DNA of 64,000 nt from Antedon mediterranea (Eukaryota > Echinodermata > Crinoidea > Comatulida > Antedonidae). Shown piece after piece: positions 12,145 to 24,359 of this stretch. The stretch is taken from the NCBI RefSeq assembly GCF_964355755.1, contig NC_092675.1, positions 14,957,312 through 15,021,311 of the forward strand. Reading direction: 5' to 3'. The first letter of the stretch is position 1. The number at the start of each line of letters is the position of its first letter. A model generated the notes under the pieces. It saw only the letters and a program-made list of their open reading frames with translations. It ran no database searches and was not told where the DNA came from. Made by a program: the position numbers and the translations under genes.

Positions 12145-13063
12145 TTGTAAGTACCACTAATAAATACAGTCAGCAGATCACATGTACGTGTAATCAACAT
12201 GCAATAAATGCTTTAATTCTTGTAACTGTATTGATATTGGATACATCTTCTTCTGTCCTTGTGGATATATACATACAATCATGCACATTTCAGGCTTTGG
12301 AAAAGGATAACATTTTCCCACCAAAACCAAACACTGTGATTGGTGTAAGCAGGGAAGAGTTAAATTACATTTTAATTTAACTCTTCTCTGGTTAAACTTA
12401 CATAGGAAATACTTCAGAGTCATCTTCTCTGATTATTTTAAATGTAGCATTGTATTGGCCAACCCACTATCTCCTAGGCCTAGCAATCGCGACGAATCAG
12501 CACATTGTGACGCGTTTAGTGGGAACCAACAAGAAAAACTAATATACGCATGACAATTCACCTTTCAAAGCGATCCGTCGAATGACGCATGACGCTTCGC
12601 GTTTGGTGTGCACCGGCCTTTACAGATTAAAATATACTGTATAGATGAAATTAGGTAACTGGTTATTATAATTTGTTAATATGATGATTTTAACATTTTT
12701 TAATGCATGTGAAAGAGAATTGATTTAGCAAGAACATATTAAAATCTAGGAGAAAATGTGGAACACATTATTACTGTAAACTGTTATTATTGACAGAAAT
12801 TCTTCTGTTGATGTAGTAGGTCTACATGAATATTTTATGGCCAAGGAATCATTAATTCGTAATGGTCAGCCTTTATACGGTCATTATTCAGCAAGGTATT
12901 AAGGTGATAACTCTATGCCTAACTAGGCTGGCTAGCTTTTGACATCCCTGCGTGAATGATATTTTTCTTGAGGAATAAGAAGTTTGTTTGTGAAAGAGTT
13001 GCAGATGACACAGATTAAAAACTATAATTATATTGAATTTATTTTTTATCGTTAATTTTACAG
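12145..13063. other. Right arm of the Harbinger-like unit, then AGL intron sequence
   Basis: 12145-12619 is the remaining interior and right terminus of the Harbinger-like element; short opposing frames at 12135-12423 have no recognisable motif. 12623 onward resumes the split interspersed repeat, then plain intron sequence up to the AGL acceptor at 13061-13063. Confidence 0.5.
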
Positions 13064-13197
13064 CTTGGTAAATGGTTTGAGAATGCCTTTAGTCCATTGA
13101 AGGACATTCCTAGGTATTTGATTCCATGTTACTTTGATGCTATTCTTTCTGGTGCATACGCTATACTACTGGATGTATGTGCAAAGAAGATGAGCTT
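13064..13197 (+). CDS. AGL: AGL (glycogen debranching enzyme) exon, first of eight in window
   Basis: Glycogen debranching enzyme is a cytosolic bifunctional enzyme: it moves maltotriosyl units by its 4-alpha-glucanotransferase and then removes the remaining alpha-1,6 glucose by its amylo-1,6-glucosidase. This exon lies before the glucosidase domain; it encodes [20 protein letters not shown] followed by [17 protein letters not shown], closely matching animal AGL. It is bounded by an acceptor (TTTTACAG) and a donor (AGCTT|GTAAGT), ending in phase 2. The next exon (32364) restores the frame exactly. I could not find the preceding exon in 1-13060; it is either upstream of the window or hidden. 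The 19.2 kb downstream intron is filled with mobile elements. Confidence 0.9.
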
Positions 13198-13239
13198 GTA
13201 AGTAATATTTCTTCTTTATTTATATTATTTAATTCTTTC

Positions 13240-13655
13240 AAACACCAGTCTTTTAATTATGCGTGGATTAGACTTAATCTAACAGGGATCCTAACCCAAC
13301 CCACTATGACAAGAGACAAAAAAAATACAATCATCAAATACAAGAATAAGTAGGTAAACAAATAAACAAAACAATACTCAAGCAAATCTCATAGTCAGTC
13401 AAAAGTCCACAATGCTGCATCCACACTGTTCAGCTTCGGCCTCCAACTCCCCAGGAATTATCAGCTGAAATACCAGCTGTCCTGAAGTTTTCTCCTCCCC
13501 GCACAAAACTACGGCGTACACAAAAAAACCCAAAATATTTTAAGAAAGAGTCAAATAACGTTAAACAAACTTCGACACTGACACTGACGTTTTCTCCGCA
13601 CACCCATGACGGGCACAGAAACGTTTTAACAAATTCTGTTGAGCCAAACAACGCA
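13240..13655. repeat. LTR-like relic related to the repeats at 27.6 and 30.4 kb
   Basis: The stretch shares several blocks with 30346-30620, including TGGATTAGA(C/T)(T/C)TAATC..GGATCCTAACCCAAC near the start, AAAGTCCACAATGCTGCATC, CCCAGGAATTATCAGCTG and TTTTCTCCTCCC, ending at TTGAGCCAAACAA. Because the copies at 27.6 and 30.4 kb flank Ty3/Gypsy coding relics, this is probably a solo or partial LTR. Confidence 0.55.
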
Positions 13656-16600
13656 CGGTATCTTCGTAATAGACAACAAGCTGATTATTAGAAAGGGCGC
13701 GCTATGTGTAGAGTGCGCCTTCTACATTTAAATGGCCAAAATACATTTGATTGGCAATGGGTTGTATCCGTACTTTAAATGACCAATGATGTGAATGATG
13801 ATGCAAATAAAATCAACTGAATAGTCATGAGAAACGTTATGAGGTAATCACTGAACTGCCCAGAAAATTAATTTTTCCAGATCTGCTTACGATGTATGGA
13901 AGTAAACAGAGAATGAAAATCAGTCTTTATTTTTTCTGTTATTTTCACCAAAATGTTTATGTTTTGTACTTCGGCAGGTAATGTAATAAAGGCGTTATTT
14001 ATATACACATTCTTTTTCTACAATGTTTAACTATTATCAAACAAGTATATAGCCTGGGTGCAGAACAGTTAATATACACATTTGCGGGATAAAAGTATAG
14101 GAAATTTGTTTTGGGTTTTTCCAATAGTATACCATATAGAATGTCAGAAAAAAAATCCCCATCCTAGGGTCTTGGGGAAAATTTTTTACGGCACTTTTAA
14201 ATTTTGGCCTATTTAACACACACAAAACCAATTAACGGTTTTTGTTACTCAGTCGTGTTTTAATAATTAAAATTAGTAGAGGCTTACTTTAATAACTACT
14301 TCTCATAGTAGTTGATAAATCGAGTCGATACGATGACATCATCATGCCACAATCCAATATGGCGGGAAAAACACCATTTATTTAAAAAATGCATTTTTTG
14401 TCCATACAATGTACAATAGACTTACTATCTTAAAACAAAACACGAACCCACACAATGTAAATCTACTTACAGTAATTGTCCCCCTCCCCCAGTCTTCCCA
14501 ACATTAGGATGACGGATCCACTATTTTGATTTAGGGGGTTTGGATTGGAGTGGGGAAGCATTTGCGAGGGCCTAAACATTGTAAAATGAAGTGCTGAATT
14601 TAATTTTTGGATCTGTCCCTGGATCAGCATATGGATAATGCAGATTCACCTATATGCATTTATCAGACGGTACCGGAACATTTCTTGGGTGTTGTTTCTT
14701 GCTATCCACCTAAAAATAGACAGCAAGTCTCATGGTGTTAAGCTTTTGGAAAGGATCAGTATATTTAAAGACATCACTTTTGATAATTCCTTGCACAACA
14801 CCAGAGATTGTCCAAGCATATAGTGTTTACCAGCATTTACTCATTGTCTTATGTACAAGACCAAGTTATTAGGCGTCATGCCTAAATGTTTCCAGACGTA
14901 CAAACCGCGTCAAACGGTCACCGTTGATAGCTTGGTCGTTTAACGCGTGCAACGATCGTAAAAGAGCTAATTAAAATATGCATTTAGTATTGTACCGCCC
15001 ACTGTAATTGTGTAGCCGTTAGACTAGACGCGCGTTAGCGTTAAACGTCGTTTGTTTTAAAATGTCTATGTGTCATCGCCTTTAGAAGCATGGACAATAC
15101 ACACAAACAATGTATTGTTCGCTAATTAAATCCTATTTAAAGCTGGAAGACGTCAATTTTTGTAGCCGCCCTACGCATCAGTTATCCCAATTTGGCCGGA
15201 AACATCAGCCGACGAGACGACATCGGGCCCGTGGACCTCAGCTCACACAGAGAGAGTTCAGGCTAGCCTAGTTTCTGCGGCCTACACTATAAATTATTTA
15301 ATCCTACCTTGGGTTAGCGAATTATAAAAACAACGACACCTAGGCTAGGACACCAACAAAATATATGCAAAATAAATATATATTCCATGTTAAGATTTAC
15401 CAGTCAGGCCTTTTTTTAAATGATTAATATATTGTGTAAAGAAAAAGGGCCGACCAGAATTTGGAGTGGGAAAAACATGCGAGTGGATCGGAGTCTGGGA
15501 ACAGTTTAGATATAAATAGAGGAAATCCAGGTACACGATCTTAATTACTGTTTTATTGTCGTCAGCAGAGCATCCACCACCCTCTAATGGACGGCCGTAC
15601 TGAGTTAAAAAATATCATGTTAGAGGTTGCGGTAAAACATCGAGTAGTATCGCGTTTCAAGCCAAAAAACCCAGGTCTGTATTAATTACGGTCTTCTGTC
15701 GGCAATCTTTTTGAGCAACTTGAACGTTTTGATACTATATTTAGAATGAATGTTTTACCATCTTTTTTGTGGGCATCGTTTCTGGATCGACAGATGTTCG
15801 ATATATACGAAGATCGCATCCACAATGGATTAACGCGATCTTTTTTTTACAGTATACAGTTATTTACTTGTACTTTTCAAATTTGCGAAAGTTTTATGTC
15901 ACAAAAGTGTCAACTAAGTTATTTCCTTGTTCAACTGCTCTTCATTAAAATCTGTTTTTAAAATCTCTACAACCAAACACTTAAACTGCAATAGGATTCA
16001 TATGAATCATATTAGGAATAGATGAGTCCCACTATCTGAGAGTTGGCCCTATTATATGCCCTTATGTATTGCCTGTCAACTTGTACAAAGATTTCTGAAC
16101 ACTGAGTGAAAAGGAATCGCTGATCAATGTGTCTTTTTGCTTAAAGATGTATTGTTCCTTGAAACACAAAAAATGAAAAAAAAACTATTCTAAATTTAAA
16201 TGGGCCATATCAAAGTAATATTAAAGTTATTCACTTTAAGTCGAAAATTCGAGCCAAAAACAACAAGTTTACGTAATTAACAGGGTAAATTAATTTGATT
16301 ACATTTCGTCTGGAAAATCGTCACGAGCGAAAGTAAACAAAGATTTCAAACCATTAGTATGCATTATGCATGATGCTAATTAGGATTGTTTACAACTCGT
16401 CGCGGTTGAGAAGGTGTTTTCACACAGATCGGAAAGAAGTTTTATGATTATGCATACAGAGTAGCCAAACAAGCGTGTTGCATTATGAGATATGTTTTGA
16501 TTGAAAACTTTGACTGGAAGTCAAAGTAATTTTATGAACAAAAAACGTCTGTATTTCGGTTAAATTATTTTTTGTTCGACTAATTTTTGGTGAAAGTTAA

Positions 16601-16790
16601 TAACTATTATGATACTTCAAAATGACCCACTTTTTTTCTAAATATTAAAAAAAAATTTGTTGTTGAATTAGTCAAAGGGACAATACATCTTTAACCGAAC
16701 CCTAGGACATAGATTTTGCAAGGTTTTAATTTGTTCAGATCTGTATTTGTAGCATTGTACAATTTACAATGTTAAGATTCTTTAATTATA

Positions 16791-17296
16791 GGGAGTTTTC
16801 GCAATCTTACGAATACGATAACGAAAACGGATACATCACGCACACGTATTTGTTTTTCGTAAGCCAGTAAAAATCCGTTTCATGGCAACGAAATATTAAG
16901 GGCGCCGTCCAAAATATGACTGCGGTAAATTTGAGCGAAGCGCAGTATGTGTTGCTTGGTGCTTGGCTGCCTAGGCCTAGCGTAACATCAAAGCGAGTGA
17001 GGACTTTAAAAACTGCTATTTATCAAAATTGACCTGGCATTTTAGTAAATAACTTTAGTAAATTACTCTCAATAAAAAGTATAATTAAATTATAATCATG
17101 AATCATTCTTGATTCAAATGCAAAATGTGCAAAATAGATTAAAAACTATACTCCTTTTGTAGTTACAAATATGACTGATGATATTCGTCAACACGAATAC
17201 GCTTTACGAATATGAAATGGGAATCAGCTCAAAAGTTTCACGAATGTGTGACGTATCTGTTTTCGTTATCGTATTCGTAAGGTTGCGAAACCTCCC
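16791..17296. mobile_element. 506-bp MITE with TA target duplication
   Basis: Terminal inverted repeats of about 45 bases: GGGAGTTTTCGCAATCTTAC at the left and GTAAGGTTGCGAAACCTCCC at the right, both continuing into an ACGAATACGATAACGAAAAC arm. TA lies immediately outside each end. This is the architecture of a Tc1/mariner-type non-autonomous element. It is nested in the long-TIR transposon and has no coding capacity. Confidence 0.75.
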
Positions 17297-18113
17297 TAAT
17301 GATTCATATTGCACTAATTGGTGTGGAACCCACCAAATAAAATTGCAAGTTGTTGATTTTAACAGCTTTATTAAAGAGCAGTTTATCAAAGAAATGTTAC
17401 AGATATTTTGCAACTTGGTCTTATTTATACAACAAGTAGACTAATTCAGGCCAATGATTGCAACATATTAACACTAATTTTATTACTCATTTTTATAGCA
17501 CATAATGCATAATTCCAGACCATTTTGTCCATCTGTATATTTGGGGAAGCTGTTGTCAAAATTATTTTTGCAGAGTTCCAGAGTAATTTTGAATAATCCT
17601 GCAGGTGGAACCGTGATGATAATAATGTTTCACGTATTGGGTTGATCTGGGAATCTCTGGTGTTGTGTAAGGAATAATTGGTAAACCCCTTATCGAAAGT
17701 AATGTCTCATACACTGATGCATACTCTTAAAACCTTGATCGGAATCTGCGATTTTGTGGATACCAAAAACAACACCCTACCATGAATGTTTCTTTCCATC
17801 TGAAGTGTGTATTTGAGCCAGCATTATCTGCATCCTATTTTTCTAATGTTGGGATGTATAATGAAATACAATCGCATTTAATTTTAAGATAGTATTCGTA
17901 CATTTTAACGTTAAAAGGATTTTTTTTTTTTTTTCGCCAAATTGGACGCCATATTGGATTCTGGCATGATGATATCATTGTTATCGACTCGATTTATCAA
18001 CTACTATGTGAAGTAGTTACTAAAGTAAGCCTCAGCTAATTTTAATCATCATAACACAACTCCAAGTAAAAAAAAAAAGGGGATTGGTTTCCCTATCCCC
18101 TATATATAGGTAT

Positions 18114-18994
18114 TAGTCTGGGCTCCAGACGGAGTTTTTTCTTAATATTAGTAAAAATATAATTATTTTTGCACATATGGCGTTTCATACGTGTATTACT
18201 TGAGTTTGGATACTCCGTCTGGGGAAACACGCAAAGTCACATGGTTTGACACCAAGAATTCTTGGTGCATAGATTATCCGGTTGACTAGTTTCAGCTGCA
18301 TGCGATTGGCTACTCACTCGTACACCGTTTTAATATTTATATTTCAGAATTTCAAAGACTCAACAACTAAGATGGTACGCATGCGCTATGTTACGTTTAG
18401 ACAATGTGTACTTGGGTACATTGATGAAAGTTTCTGAAGGCTAGAAAGGATTTTATATGGATCATTTAATATTACGCGGAGATAATTTGATTTAATTCCC
18501 ACCCAGACCCTGTCCTGTTCTGTGTAGTGGTGTAGCCCTGTCTGTTGTGTGTGAATCCTGTTGTGTGCCGGTGGTGGTATTATGTAGGCCTACCTTATTG
18601 GCGTTTTATTTGGCAGGTCATACGTGCGAGTTGAGTAGTACCTACGAAGGAGGCCTAGGCTAAGGACTAAACAATTAATAAACAAAACAACTTGGCAACA
18701 CGATTTCATATTTCAACAGTCTCGGTCGTACATTCAGCACTGTACGTAGGCCTACTCGATCTTTTTCATTTTTAAACAAAATGATCATTGGTTGATTCGA
18801 AATCCATATTTACATACCGCCCGCCCCATATAGCCAAATACGGTATGATAACCTACGTCATTCTTATTGGATGTTTGCGGTCTGCAAATCGATTTCTATA
18901 CGTGTTTCACAAGTCTGTATTTTCAGACAAAAATCGCGGTCGAAATAAAAAATAAATGAAAAAAAAAACCAATTCAGACTTGGGGCAAGTCTAT
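18114..18994. mobile_element. hAT-like non-autonomous element (881 bp), 8-bp duplication ATAGGTAT
   Basis: It starts TAGTCTGGGCTCCAGACGG and ends GACTTGGGGCAAGTCTAT, flanked by ATAGGTAT at 18106-18113 and 18995-19002. An 8-base duplication with short TAG(A/T)CT.. termini fits hAT. A 169-bp deletion derivative with the same ends lies at 56927-57095. The insertion splits the right arm of the 14.05-19.19 kb element. Confidence 0.8.
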
Positions 18995-19188
18995 ATAGGT
19001 ATTTGTGTGTGTTAATAGGGATTTGTGTGTGTTATATAGGCCAAAATTTAAAAGTGCCGTAAAAAATTTTCCTCAAGACCCTGGGATGGGGATTTTTTTT
19101 CTTAAATCTATATGGTATACTCTATCAGAAAAACCCCCAAAAATGTTCCTATACTTTTTTCCCGCAAAATTTGTACTGAACCCAGGCT

Positions 19189-19984
19189 AATAACAAATTA
19201 GGGGTTCTGTACGGTTAGTATTTTTGCAATACGAGTTTGAACATGTGGGTAAAACACATGTGTATTGAAGTTGAACTCACATGGCGTAGGACTTTGGTAG
19301 CATGGAGTACAGTAGGGGTATCTTAATTAGTGGGACCGCTAGTAAACACAATTGAACGGAAAGAGAAATGGTTGTTCGTAAATCATGATTTTATTAGACC
19401 TAGGCCTGTTAGAACTTAGTGTCTATAGTAGTATACCTAGGCTAGACAGCTGGCTTACTATAAATAGGCCTAACCCTAGCTAGGTCTAGGTCTGGCTTAA
19501 TTATACAAGATCAGAGTATTCAAATATCGAATATTATATTAATACTCGGGCCAGGTTAGGTCTACTACTACTAGTCAAATGATGACTCAATATAATAAAT
19601 ACTAATGTAAATACAGTATAGCCTAGGCCTACTGAGTTTTATTAGGCCTAGGCTAGTAATAATAGTATATAAACAAAATAATGAGGATACATTAGCTGAT
19701 TGAATTACCAACAATAAAAGCAAGCATATGTCGTTTTTATTTAGACTGGTTGATATTTCTATATACAATGACTTTTTTATAGATAGTTGTAGTTGTATAT
19801 GGCAATGCGCAATGATTCTATCAAATTGATATCTGGAGATGAAAAGACTTTTGTTTCATCATAATGCAATGAATTAAAGTATTAATGTTGTCTACAGTAT
19901 AAGAAAAATAGTATGTTGTTTTTGTTTTTATTTATCGTCATTTATAAATTAGTAATGATTGTTTTTAATAAATTATATACCTAC
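19189..19984. other. Intron sequence rich in TAGGCCTA words, no gene seen
   Basis: A dense cluster of CTAGGCCTA-type words occupies 19400-19680. Frames are short and without motifs. Confidence 0.4.
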
Positions 19985-20130
19985 CAGTTTCTTTGATTTC
20001 TTCAATAATAAGCGATCTGGTATGGTTATTCTTCTGCTCTACAATTGAGTATTTGCTGAACAACGGAATGCTATTTAATTCCAGTTTTAGATCCTTCACA
20101 ATACTTATGGCAAGTCCATTGACTGCTCGT
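19985..20130 (-). pseudogene. Probable exon 5 of the minus-strand RAG1-N/GGDKGGG relic
   Basis: On the minus strand a frame runs to a donor at 19985 (GAAACTG|GTAGGT) and encodes a charged segment (LFSKYSIVEQKNNHTRSLII). Its upstream acceptor is uncertain (near 20127). It follows in direction the better supported exon at 20265-20402; assignment to the same gene rests on strand, position and splice signals. Confidence 0.35.
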
Positions 20131-20264
20131 CAAAAGTTGACTAGCATGCCAGTGATCAAATGCAATATTATGTTTATTAGAAGCAAACATTTCACAGTTA
20201 GTAAACAAAAAAAAGCATTTTATTAGTCTACTGTAATTTTATTATAGAATTGTGCTCAGTTTAC

Positions 20265-20402
20265 CTTGCAACATTTATGAACATGATTGCCGATAAAGGC
20301 TTTTCCATGATACGCTTGCCTGTCGAATTTATGCTTCTTTAACATATTGTCCATCGCTGTAGTTAGTGGCTTAGCACCCTCATCTTTTTCTATTGATTTT
20401 TC
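20265..20402 (-). pseudogene. Exon 4 of the relic: FDRQAYHGKAFIGNHVHK motif
   Basis: Exactly 46 codons between a minus-strand acceptor (TTTCATAG|GAA) and donor (TGCAAG|GTAAAC). It encodes a helical segment and then RQAYHGKAFIGNHVHKCCK. I recall this 'RQ.Y.GG.F.GNHVH..LK' motif from large uncharacterised proteins repeated in cnidarian and other invertebrate genomes, where it lies C-terminal to a GGD.GGG motif. Here both occur on the same strand in that order. Function is unknown; a transposase-like role is inference. Confidence 0.5.
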
Positions 20403-20427
20403 CTATGAAATTTAACAAACACTGTCA

Positions 20428-22240
20428 AATCAACTCAAATCTTTATTCGTTCCATATATAAAAAGTGTATATGGAAAAATTGTTTTTCTCGACAGAAAAA
20501 TATGGTAAAACATTCACAATTACATCATACATAGAACAAAAAATTAAATTTAAAAACATTAATTTAAACATCCATCAACTGTAAAACTTTAAAATATATA
20601 TTACATGTGCACTGATCTAACAATCTTTGAGGTAAAAATATGAGTTGAATTTTGTACAAAAGACAGTCGGTTTCTTGACGTATCAGCTCTAGGAGCCTGT
20701 AGCTGGTCTGACTTATAAAATCACATATGTCATGGATGTTTCTTATCTTCTAAAATGTTACTTAATTTACTTTGGACCTGTTTTTCATAAAGATATTTTA
20801 AATCATTAACCGTACAACCAATTATATTTGAGACATTTCTTGTGTGTTTCATTTAAATTACCGAACCAAGTAATAAAAGAGATAACTAGTACTGATTGAA
20901 TAACTGTTTCATAGAATAATTTCAAAGTACAACAGCTAACATTAAAGAAATATAACTTTTGGTGACCTTTCTTAATTATCTCGGCCTCATTTTTTTCAAA
21001 GCTAAGTTGATCATCAATATGTGTACCAAGATATTTGGTTTCATGAACACGTTCAATTATTTTATTTTTCTTTTTTCTAAAATAACATGTAATTTCTTTA
21101 GTTAAAATTAATCTTAAGGCAATTCTTAATTACTTAATTAATAGTCTTAAACATTAATTTAACATATTCAGCCTTATACACATGATCGTCAGTATTTTTC
21201 AACAGACCAATCAGTACCATGTCATCTGCGTATTTAATTATATGACACATGCTACATGAAGATCGACATTCGCTGGTATATATTGTAAATGAACTTGGTG
21301 ACAGACAACACCCCCGGGGATGCGCCAGTGTTGATCCTTCTCATCTCTGAGATAGATTTACTAACTTTAACATACTGTAGCCGATTTGTAAGAAAATCAC
21401 CAACCCACAGAGCAAGGTAATTAAGGATTACCCTTCCATTCAGACATTTTATTCATTAAAATGTGAGGCTGCATCGCGTTAAATGCAGATGAAAAGTCTA
21501 TGAATAGCCCTGAAGCATAGGTCCCCTTCTTATCTAAATGTGAAACCAATAGAATAGATCTTTTAATGCCACTGGTCTAAAGTCGTTGATTTTAGGGTTA
21601 CAAATTTTCGGAACAGGTATTATCTCCGAGACCTTCCATAGATCAGGTACCACCCCTGTGTTCAGTGAACACTGGAAAAGCTGGCTTATTTTTTGGGGAA
21701 ACTGAGAGGCACATGATCTAATCAAATGCCTTGATACACCGTCCAGACCCTTTGCTTTACTAACATTTACCCTTTCCATATATTTCTTAACATTATCAAT
21801 TTTTATTGCACTTTTATCATTCATTTCATTTTTAAACCCTTCAGCAGATACATTTATTTCACCAAATCTAGAATAAAAAATATTAAAATCATTTGGTTTA
21901 AAACTGTGTTCAATTTCATTATTTTTCTTCCCCACACCCTTAATTTTCTCCTTTTCTCCATTCCAGGCCTGACGGGTGTCCCGGCACTTGAATTTGTTCT
22001 CAATTTTTTCTCCATATTCTTTTTTACATGCTTTGATTTTCTTATTTACACATTCTTTAATCTTTTTCTTTTCCATCTCGTTGCATTTGTTTTTGGATGA
22101 ATATATTTCTTAAGTAATTCCTTTCTTACATCTTTTGTGAGCCAAAGATCAGATTTTGACAGAATTTTATGTACTAGATGGTACGCTCGCTTCGCTCGTG
22201 TACCATCTAGGTCGTGCCCACAGATGGTTCTCGAATACAT
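20428..22240 (-). mobile_element. Degenerate CR1/L2/Rex1-like LINE, minus strand
   Basis: Reading minus: a pre-RT segment (22240-22046) ending in TKDVRKELLKKYIHP, then 22076-21534 with ERVNVSKAKGLDGVSRHLI, SEIIPVPK and FRPVALK, typical of the start of LINE reverse transcriptase. Broken frames follow: an IDFSSAFNAMQPHIL block near 21500 and KYADDMVLIG near 21205, the catalytic YADD. The 3' end is near 20428 (GAATAAAGATTTGAGTTGA). Several stops and frameshifts are present. It sits in an intron of the minus-strand relic gene. A small hairpin (AGATGGTACGCTCG..GTACCATCT, 22177-22210) interrupts the 5' part. Confidence 0.75.
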
Positions 22241-22489
22241 AATAATTTCAGCTTAAAAAACTGGCGATTTCAAATGTACGTACCGCAGGCTGTACAGGAA
22301 CGAATAAATAGACACTGTGATTTATGTACTCAACTAAAATTAGCACCATGGGAATTACTTCCGAAAGAGAAGCTTGTCACAAAATGAGACCAATTGTTTA
22401 AGTCAAATTTAAACAAACTTAATTTGTGTTTTGTATGTAACATTAGGGTTGAGGGATGCGGAAGAGGATGGGTGCAAAAAGGAAAAATT

Positions 22490-22640
22490 TTTAAATATAT
22501 TCTTTATCCATTTAGTAACGAAATATTAATTGAACTTATTCAACCTTATGTTCCTAAGCGGTCTCTGAGATCTAGATCTGAGTCTCTTCTTGCCCATATA
22601 TTTCATCCTTCCACTAAGTTTAATGAAAACCACCTCTATT
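22490..22640 (+). mobile_element. Small LINE C-terminal fragment, plus strand
   Basis: The frame contains ELIQPYVPKRSLRSRSESLL. A 'PY.P.RSLRSS...LL' motif is common near the C-terminus of CR1/L2-type reverse transcriptase proteins. No other domain is attached, so this is a short relic on the strand opposite to its neighbour. Confidence 0.4.
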
Positions 22641-23744
22641 CGGGGAAAATCATAAATTTGATTTAATCGTCAATAAGTATTAAATTATCTAACTCGACTT
22701 AATTAGTAGGCCTAATGGTTTTCAATTGTTTCTTAGAGCCAATTCATACTTAAGTTGGTTCCTACCCTACCCACCAAAGTTGTTCTGCGTTTAGGGCATG
22801 TGATGTAGGCTACCGTAGGCCTATCCTCTACTGGTTTTACAACGCTACTAATGCCAGTGAGGGAAGGGTGATGATGTGGGTGGTTTAACTGCAATAATAA
22901 AGATTTATACATAATATACGGCGAGTGAAAACGCTAGCTCTTTATCCGTTCAAAAAAAATGTATATTATATCCAACCTCTGCAGCACAGATTGAAAAAAA
23001 AATGGATCGAATTTCTGTTATGAGTATACAGTACTTGCCTTTACGACGCCTGAGGGAATAGACACTTGTGGAACAGAGATTGGAATGTTCCATTCATCGC
23101 AAATCAATACATTTGTATAAACGTATATTAAATCTATCAAAATAGTATTTTTTAAAGAAAATCGGCCTTTCATCAACATTATGATGCTGTACTCTAGCTG
23201 TTCAACCGGTTTTCAGCTATTAAAAACAATTATCGTAGGAGGAGATAGGAAAATGCGAAGCCTCCTCGCATTTTTGTGGCAGGTATTTTTCAAGATGGAC
23301 ATCCATTAGACAGTGTATACCACGATCGGAAAACACCCCTATTTGGGGCAAATCGTTGAACCTAAATTCGTTTTAATCGTCAATAACTAATTATCTAACT
23401 TAATTTAATTAGTAAACAGGGTTACATCAGGTGGTTAAAATCAGTACCGAAAGTACGAACCAACTTTATATACCATCGAGTAAAAATTCTAGAAGTAAGG
23501 CGCGATTTACCGAATTTTGCCCTTACGTAAATGTATATATAGATTCAAAAATTGCTATAGTAGCCTCATTTAAAGTTTCTGAAGAGTCCATAAACATATT
23601 CCAATCAGTGGCTTTTAGTTAGATTAGAATAATGCATTACAGTTAAAATGCCTTGTATCACATAGTTTTTTTGTAATATAGTTTTATTTGAAAATAATAA
23701 TAATAAGTCAATATCAATGTTTCCATTGACTTTCGAACTACATT
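22641..23744. other. Non-coding stretch, nothing recognised
   Basis: AT-rich with one local hairpin (AAATGCGAAGCCTCCTCGCATTT, about 23251-23273). A frame at 23431-23622 has no motif. Two near-identical phrases (TAATCGTCAATAAGTATTAAATTATCTAA near 22665 and the similar TAATCGTCAATAACTAATTATCTAA near 23373) show an old duplication. Confidence 0.4.
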
Positions 23745-23892
23745 TATTGATGTGTCTTTGCTAGTTTCTTCATGAGAGCCATGGGCAACAAATTGCTTGT
23801 AGTCCTCCCAGAGTTACATCATGTCTCTCTCTTCCTTGCTAAATGCCCCTGTTCATGTCTGGTGGTGTGGCAAAACAAACAACCATATTGGC
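23745..23892 (-). pseudogene. Exon 3 of the relic: GCLFCH zinc-like motif
   Basis: From a minus-strand acceptor (TTTCTTAG|GCC, at 23893) the frame encodes QYGCLFCHTTRHEQGH, then after a one-base shift LWEDYKQFVAHGSHEET. In the family I have in mind, a 'CLWCHI' block is followed by an 'RTLE.L..DY..F' helix at about this spacing. One frameshift and a stop (near 23820) show the exon is dead. Confidence 0.45.
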
Positions 23893-24359
23893 CTAAGAAA
23901 TAAGGTGAATAAAAAAAAAATCTATATTACTGTAGGAACAATATTTAATTTATACCCTCAGCTGTAACATGTATATAATATTTATTTTTACTTACTATTA
24001 AGTGAAAGAAGGCCATATTTTTTAACTTTATTGTTTCTCTTTTATAACAGAGGCACAATTCTCAAGAGATGTGCAACAAAATAAAATAAATATGGACTTA
24101 TTTATACACAATCAAATACAAACATTTATAAAATATTATCACATTAAAAAGTATACAAACATTAGGTTATAAAAATACATTCAATACATTTGAGCAAAAG
24201 TAAAAGATTGTGTTATGGATATTATAAATTTCGTTGCATTCTTTCCGTGCAGTTGTCAAGAATAATTTACAATATTTGTCAAAGATGTTACTTGCTAATA
24301 CATAATATTGGTTATACATTGGATTTGATATTCTTCATGAATTTCTAGGTCGTCAAAAA

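Larger units (their letters stand above)
4348..12619. mobile_element. PIF/Harbinger-like DNA transposon, heavily nested
   Basis: The ends are inverted: AGGCCGGTGCACACCGAACG at 4348 and its near-complement ending at 12619, flanked by TAA on the left and TTA on the right. A three-base TWA duplication is the hallmark of PIF/Harbinger elements. The repeat interrupted at 4344 resumes at 12623, confirming the insertion. Inside are a foldback element (4888-7111), two exons resembling the MADF/BESS accessory gene that often accompanies Harbinger transposases, and a LINE (8.7-12.14 kb). Removing these leaves under 3 kb, and I found no transposase in it, so the element is probably non-autonomous or decayed. 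Confidence 0.55.
14051..19188. mobile_element. DNA transposon with very long terminal inverted repeats
   Basis: The left end AGCCTGGGTGCAGAACAG (14051) is mirrored by CTGAACCCAGGCT ending at 19188. Similarity continues inward: the 14330-14370 block (GATAAATCGAGTCGATA..ATGACATCATCATG) matches inverted 17950-18000, and 14785-14812 (TTGCACAACACCAGAGATTG) matches inverted 17657-17680. The arms are thus roughly 0.8 kb on the left and 1.5 kb on the right, the right one lengthened by an inserted hAT-like element (18114-18994). The centre (14.83-17.6 kb) shows no transposase frame; it holds a TA-flanked MITE and otherwise unremarkable sequence. No convincing target duplication was seen, so the superfamily is open. 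Confidence 0.6.

Noticed and set aside
12135-12423. Opposed 81-residue frames, one with several Cys residues
   Set aside because: No family resemblance on either strand; interior of a decayed element.
15746-15961. 71-residue plus-strand frame with aromatic-rich sequence
   Set aside because: Random AT-rich frame in the core of a transposon; no motif.
17178-17444. 88-residue plus-strand frame
   Set aside because: Its first part is the right terminal repeat of a TA-flanked MITE and the rest has no motif.
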